This document shows, piece after piece, positions 59,601 to 64,000 of a stretch of 64,000 nucleotides of DNA. How positions within the stretch are numbered: position 1 is the first letter of the stretch; each line of letters begins with the position of its first letter. The translations under genes and the position numbers were made by a program. The notes under the pieces are model-generated. The model did not search any database, was not told where the DNA came from, and saw only the letters and a program-made list of their open reading frames with translations. This stretch comes from Brachionus plicatilis (taxonomy: Eukaryota; Rotifera; Eurotatoria; Ploima; Brachionidae): assembly GCA_010279815.1 (NCBI GenBank), contig QEOQ01000141.1:744001-808000 (forward strand), in the 5' to 3' direction.

Positions 59601-60735
59601 TGTTGTAAGTTTTTCAAAATATAGTAAATTTCTCTTAATTTACGTAAGATAAGGTATATTATGGTAAATTTACAAAAGTAAAAAATCAAAATTTTATCAT
59701 ACTAGATGAAGCAGAGCTTTAAATATGCGAGTAACGAGACGTTATTTAATAGTTGTGGATGTGGTCAGAGCAAACAGGTGCATTTGGCGAGAGGTTTTTT
59801 GCGATCATTTTTTGACCGTATTTTCGAAAACACGTATAATAAGGATTGTCAAAAATACCGTCAACTTTTTGGTCACAGTCATTAGTCCGGCCAAAAATTT
59901 CGAAATGTCATTTTTTAGCCGTATTTTTTTCATGGAAATTGTTTTATCATATTATATCTAAAATAAAATAAAATTTCAATATTTTACGTAAATTTTTGTA
60001 AAAAAAAATGATCATTTTAATACAATTAGTAAAATTCAATTTTTTTAGAGTACCTAATGGCAAGTTTTTTTTTTCTATTTAACTTTTTTGAAATTTTGAA
60101 ATTACGCTGTTAAATTTAAACTAAATAATTAAGCATGCTAACATTTGAAATTTAATTACGCAATCATTTCTAAAAATTTAAAGTAGAAAATAAAACTTGC
60201 CAATGGTAAAAAATTAAAATATGAATTTTTTTTTGTAAAAAAACTTAAAAAAACAGTTTTTCTTGTTTTAAAGAAGAATAATATTCATTCAAAATAAATT
60301 TTTTAAAGAAGATTATACTAAAATTAAATTCAGTTTCGGTAAATTTTTTAATAAATTTTTCTTTACCGAAATTTACCGTCTTTTCTATAAATTTCTGTAA
60401 AAACTAAAATCTCCAAAATATTGAATAGTACAAAATAAAGCGGATAGTAAAATGATGTTCGGCTTTTCGTTTGGCTGAAAAAATTAATGATCAAAATAAA
60501 TAAATAATATAGAATGAATAAAAAATAAATTAAAAAAATATTCTTTTAAAAATTTATTTAAGAAAGAAATCGTCGATGAAACATTTTGTTGGAATATTCA
60601 AAAATAAAATTTGATAGATTTTTAATTTACAACTAAATATCATCACCGTGCTTTTAAGATAATTGAAAATTGTAAATTTAAAAAACAATTAATTTGTTCC
60701 AATCAATTGATACAATTTTTTTATTGTTATTTCAG
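59601..60735. other. Repeat-rich non-coding stretch
   Basis: Contains TTTACGTAAG / GGTAAATTTAC blocks like those in the TA-target MITEs (59635-59680 and 60340-60400). The plus-strand frame at 59725-59961 has no family resemblance and sits in repeated TTTTTGACCGTATTTT-like sequence. Confidence 0.35.
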
Positions 60736-60831
60736 TCAAAACCTTCATACTTTTATCCTTCTAAACCCAAGCCAAAGCAGCGTCACTTGGATTCCCGATT
60801 AGCGATAACGAATGAATTCAAGTCACATTAA
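60736..60831 (+). CDS. Orphan terminal exon, unrecognised product
   Basis: After a strong acceptor (TTGTTATTTCAG) a 31-codon frame reads SKPSYFYPSKPKPKQRHLDS then RLAITNEFKSH and ends at 60831. GC content and codon choice are higher than the surroundings, so it looks genuinely coding. No upstream plus-strand exon could be found between C1GALT1 and this point. It could be the last exon of a gene with short exons, or one more gene fragment of the kind seen for ENKUR and WDR89. Confidence 0.4.
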   Translation, partial: SKPSYFYPSKPKPKQRHLDSRLAITNEFKSH

Positions 60832-61240
60832 GGCTCCAGCTTCCAGAGTTAAAGCTTTTTGATTTAGAATGTTTTATCAATTTAAATTGATGTTTTTAAA
60901 TGCTAAACATTTATATCCAGTTATTTTAAAATAAAATTTTAATTTAAGTTGTTTTCAAAAATCATAAATTAATTGTCTATCATAATACTTATATGTATTT
61001 TTATTTATTAAGGTATAAGGCGTATTGAACATGAACTCTGTAAATAATGATTTGATTTCCAAGAAATATTAGAATGATCTTCATATTATTTAAAAAAATA
61101 GTTTCAAGTGGGAGATTTTTAAGATAAGATGAACTAAAAAAATTAAATTACAAAAAAAAATTTATTAAAAATTATCGGTTTAATTTAAGGTTATTAAAAA
61201 CCATCTAAAACTCTAGAGATAAATCTTTGAAATAAAATTT
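60832..61240. other. Non-coding, tail-to-tail gap
   Basis: AT-rich sequence between the orphan exon (+) and the ANKFN1-like stop (-). No feature seen. Confidence 0.35.
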
Positions 61241-62970
61241 TTAAAATTGTTGTAGATTTTTTTTGGATAAATTTTTGGAATCATCTTTATTTCTCAAATA
61301 AATAACTCCATTTAACCACGGTTCTTTAATATTCGACAAGACGCAATTATTTGCCAGTATTTTTTCGTTCGAAAAATTATTTCCCAAACAAATGACCAGA
61401 AAATACAAATTTGCATTTTCATCAAGTGTCGGAATGCAATTAATCTCTTTTCCATTAGAGCCTCTCATTTTACTCCCTCGCAAATCAATGCCAGACACCA
61501 GAGTCACTAAATTTTCTCCATTTTCCAACGGTTCACCGTCAACTCCTTTGTTAATCTGATTGAACGAGTTAATAAAACAATTTATTTTTTTGACCATGTG
61601 ATAAATCAAATCCTTGCATGTGGTTTTACCATTGATTGTGCATTCAAAATTGAGATCAATTTTCAATCCGGTCTCAAAATCAACCAAAACATTCAATTTT
61701 TTGATGTTGCTTTTGCCACTTGTTCCAAGAGATTGCCACGACTCTGTTTTGTTTCCGTTCGAGGGCGATGGCAAGTTGGAGTCATTTTTAGATGAATAAT
61801 AGCCTGACGAAGATGAAGTAGACAGTGGACTCTCGATCAAGTGCTCTTTTGTTGTCTGATTTGAGTTAACAGAACCAGCCGATGAAGTGAAGGAATTTTG
61901 AGTTAATTTTGGATTTAGAAATTTGTAGTCAATTGATGTTTTTGAGCCTGTTAGATCCTCGGTGCTCAAGTTTTTTGGCGTACTGGGCGTTGTTGGAGCC
62001 GATATGTACAATTTACTCACTAGTTTGTTGATAGTTTTGCTACTGGTCTCATTTACAAAAACTTTATTAAATGGATTTTGGTAAAAAGTGAAAGAATTTA
62101 AAGAATCAATAGATTTGTCCTTTTGACAATTGGTGCAATTCTTTTGGCAGTCTTCACACAAGTTGCACTTTTTGCCAGTCAAATCTTCTACTGAGCCAAA
62201 GTTTTCCGCAAAACTGTCATTCAAGCTTTCCATCACTACATTGCTTATATCTTCATCATCAATTTGAACTGAGTCGATGTGGTTAAAACTATTTGTTTTG
62301 AAGCCAATTGTTGTTAAGATGTTTTTAAGGGTGTCTTTTTTTTGGTCACAATTACACTTGGCCAATTGAGGTAATTGAGTTATGTGATTGTAAATGTTCT
62401 TCTTGTCAAGATTGTTGTTGTAGTCGAAATGGCAGTTGCAGCAGGACTTTGATTGCTTTTCTTCTTGCACTTTTTCAATGAAGTCTTTCAGGTGGGTGAA
62501 TCGGATTGAAGTTTGAGCTTGTTGGTTGGCTTTGTCGCGGGCGTTGTTGATACAATTGATTATCCATCGCGACTCTTTCCAAATGTCCTCAAGGGAACGC
62601 TGATATTTGGAGACAAGTGAGAGAATTTTTTTAGCCTGGTCTATTTCATCATTTGAAAAAGCTTCTCGGTAGAATTGATTTGATGCGAACAATTCTAGTT
62701 CCAACTTAATCGAGATTTTCACATAGGTTCTTATAAAATCTAGATTATAGGCTCCCAAGTGTACGGCTTCGAATAATTGGACAGGTATATGAATGTACTC
62801 GAAGTCGTTTTGAATTTTAGATGGAAGTGATCTTGTACTCTCGTCGCTCAGCTGCATTGTGCATGTCTGTTCTACTGATGGACAAATTAGTAGCAATGTT
62901 ATGTCTTGATTTATTTCAATTAACTCTCGAGTTATAAGGCGCGAATTTTCAATGTCTTCACCACTAATTT
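61241..62970 (-). CDS. C-terminal part of an ANKFN1/wide-awake-like protein (partial)
   Basis: One long minus-strand exon of about 576 codons begins after an ATATTAG acceptor at 62971 and ends at 61241. It opens with SGEDIENSRLITRELIEINQ, then YIHIPVQLFEAVHLGAYNLD, LELELFASNQFYREAFSNDE and LEDIWKESRWIINCINNARD. These resemble the region after the fibronectin-III domain of ANKFN1 (Drosophila wide awake). Two Cys-rich clusters (CCNCHFDY; CNLCEDCQKNCTNCQ) and a Ser-rich linker follow. The C-terminal domain (LNVLVDFETGLKIDLNFECT to EPWLNGVIYLRNKDD) fits a Ras-association-like fold. Ankyrin and FN3 exons should lie upstream, beyond 63058 or outside the window. Methionine 63058 lies in intron read-through, so it is not the start. 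Confidence 0.65.
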
Positions 62971-63739
62971 CTAATATAAAAATCATTAATGTTATTTTTA
63001 AAAAAATTAATTTGAAAAATATAAATTTAGCATTTTTTTTTAAGTCCTTAGAATTCAATTTTTTTAATTAATTATTATTATTATTATTTATACTAAATTT
63101 CATTTTTCTGCTACTAAAAATATTTAAAATGATAATAATTTTAGTTTTCATGATCCGAGAGGTAGATCTCGCAAAAATTCAATCAATGATTAAAGTAAAC
63201 CTGCGAAAAAATAATCTTGAAACAATTTATTTTTTCAGTTTTTTTAATATCATCAATAAAAATAAATATCATTTTTTGATAATATGTATTAGTTAATTTT
63301 TTGTTATCATAAAAATAAAATTAGTATCTTTTTTATTTGTGTAGCAGAAAAATAAATTCACTATCACCTCAAATGCATGCCTTTAAAAACAAGTTTAGAA
63401 CTTTTAATCTAGTTTTTTATTATAGAAAAAAACTGTATTTGTATAATGTTTATGTTCGATACAAATGACAACTTCTTTTCCAAATTAATTTATTCTTTTA
63501 ATTAAATGACCAAAACATAGACTTTTATTGCTTTAAAAAATAAAAAATTCGAATTTATTTTTTATTTATATTGAAGACTAATAGTTTTTATCATTTTTAG
63601 TTTCAAAGATTTAATTGTACGAAAGTTGGAAAAAATAAAATTTTTAAATAAATAATCGAATCAGAAAATTATTTTTCTTTCATTACCTTAAAAATTAAAT
63701 TACATATTATAGTCTTGGCTTACATAATTTTTCAAATTT
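62971..63739. other. Intron or 5' flank of the ANKFN1-like gene
   Basis: AT-rich. No upstream ankyrin or FN3 exon was found here on the minus strand. Confidence 0.35.
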
Positions 63740-63845
63740 TTTATTCCACATTATTTCTTTGGTAAACTTTTCTTAATTTATTCAAGAGTTGTTCGAGTGC
63801 TTTATTACATTCATGCTTGGGATCAAACTCTTTGGAATCCTTCAT
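63740..63845 (-). CDS. Candidate short terminal exon, unrecognised
   Basis: A minus-strand frame reads MKDSKEFDPKHECNKALEQL then LNKLRKVYQRNNVE and a stop. ATGAAG precedes GAT, so the AG could be a splice acceptor instead of a start codon. The protein-like composition contrasts with the flanks. It would be the end of a gene starting beyond the right edge, or lie inside an intron of the ANKFN1-like gene. No family is recognised. Confidence 0.3.
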
Positions 63846-64000
63846 TATAAATCAATTGAGACATATTTTTAAATTGAAAATTATTTTTGATTTATTATTA
63901 CGTTAACTTAATCAAAATAAAAATTAAAATATCAATTTTAGTAAAATAACCAAAACATTTAGCTTTTATTATATTAAGAATTGTATTTATTGTATTGTAA
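63846..64000. other. Window end, no feature
   Basis: AT-rich sequence with no exon recognised. Confidence 0.3.

Noticed and set aside
59725..59961. Plus-strand frame of 78 codons as a first exon for the orphan exon at 60736.
   Set aside because: Best donor gives the wrong phase, the sequence contains internally repeated GACCGTATTTT-like blocks, and no homology is apparent.
63000..63058. Methionine at 63058 as start of the ANKFN1-like protein.
   Set aside because: The codons upstream of 62970 are AT-driven and preceded by a good splice acceptor. The family has ankyrin and FN3 domains before this point.

Overview
The window is nuclear DNA from a small-genome, AT-rich invertebrate animal. Genes have many short introns (about 45-60 bases, donors mostly GTAAAT/GTAAGT, acceptors TTTAG/TTCAG). 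The products are clearly metazoan: SMN-complex GEMIN6, SCAPER, the GDP-fucose transporter, WDR89, enkurin, VPS45, TEDC1, PDPR, C1GALT1 and an ANKFN1-like protein. Gene structure, base composition and the transposon families look rotifer-like (Brachionus type) to me, but that is an impression. No CRISPR, operon or prokaryotic signal is present.

Layout. 0-12.5 kb: an orphan first exon resembling the mitochondrial helicase SUPV3L1 (-), GEMIN6 (-), then SCAPER (+, 12 exons). 12.5-17.4 kb: mobile-element debris (foldback element, TA-target MITE, hAT-type MITEs, a dead LINE). 17.4-24.5 kb: GDP-fucose transporter (+), then ATP synthase subunit b (-), whose first intron contains a complete PDSS1 reading frame on the same strand. 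24.5-31 kb: WDR89 (+), a decayed partial WDR89 copy, ATP synthase alpha (-). 31-39.4 kb: hAT transposase relic, enkurin (+), an inverted enkurin fragment joined to a LINE fragment and split by a hAT-type MITE. 39.4-45.5 kb: RPL37A (-), VPS45 (+), and an unrecognised repeat protein (-). 47-55 kb: TEDC1 (+) and PDPR (+). 55-57 kb: two foldback elements, each with a SWIM zinc-finger remnant. 57-64 kb: C1GALT1 (-), a LINE fragment (-), an orphan terminal exon (+) and the C-terminal part of an ANKFN1/wide-awake-like gene (-).

Functional themes. Three neighbours serve mitochondrial energy metabolism (ATP5PB, PDSS1, ATP5F1A), and PDPR does so further along. Two genes are ciliary or centriolar (ENKUR, TEDC1) and two act in glycosylation (SLC35C1, C1GALT1). 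The most interesting structure is ATP5PB/PDSS1. The PDSS1 frame has no usable in-frame ATG near its start, but the ATP5PB mitochondrial leader exon can splice into it in the correct phase. One presequence exon may therefore feed two mitochondrial proteins by alternative splicing.

Exon boundaries were worked out by hand from phase, splice consensus and remembered family sequences. Nothing was aligned by computer.
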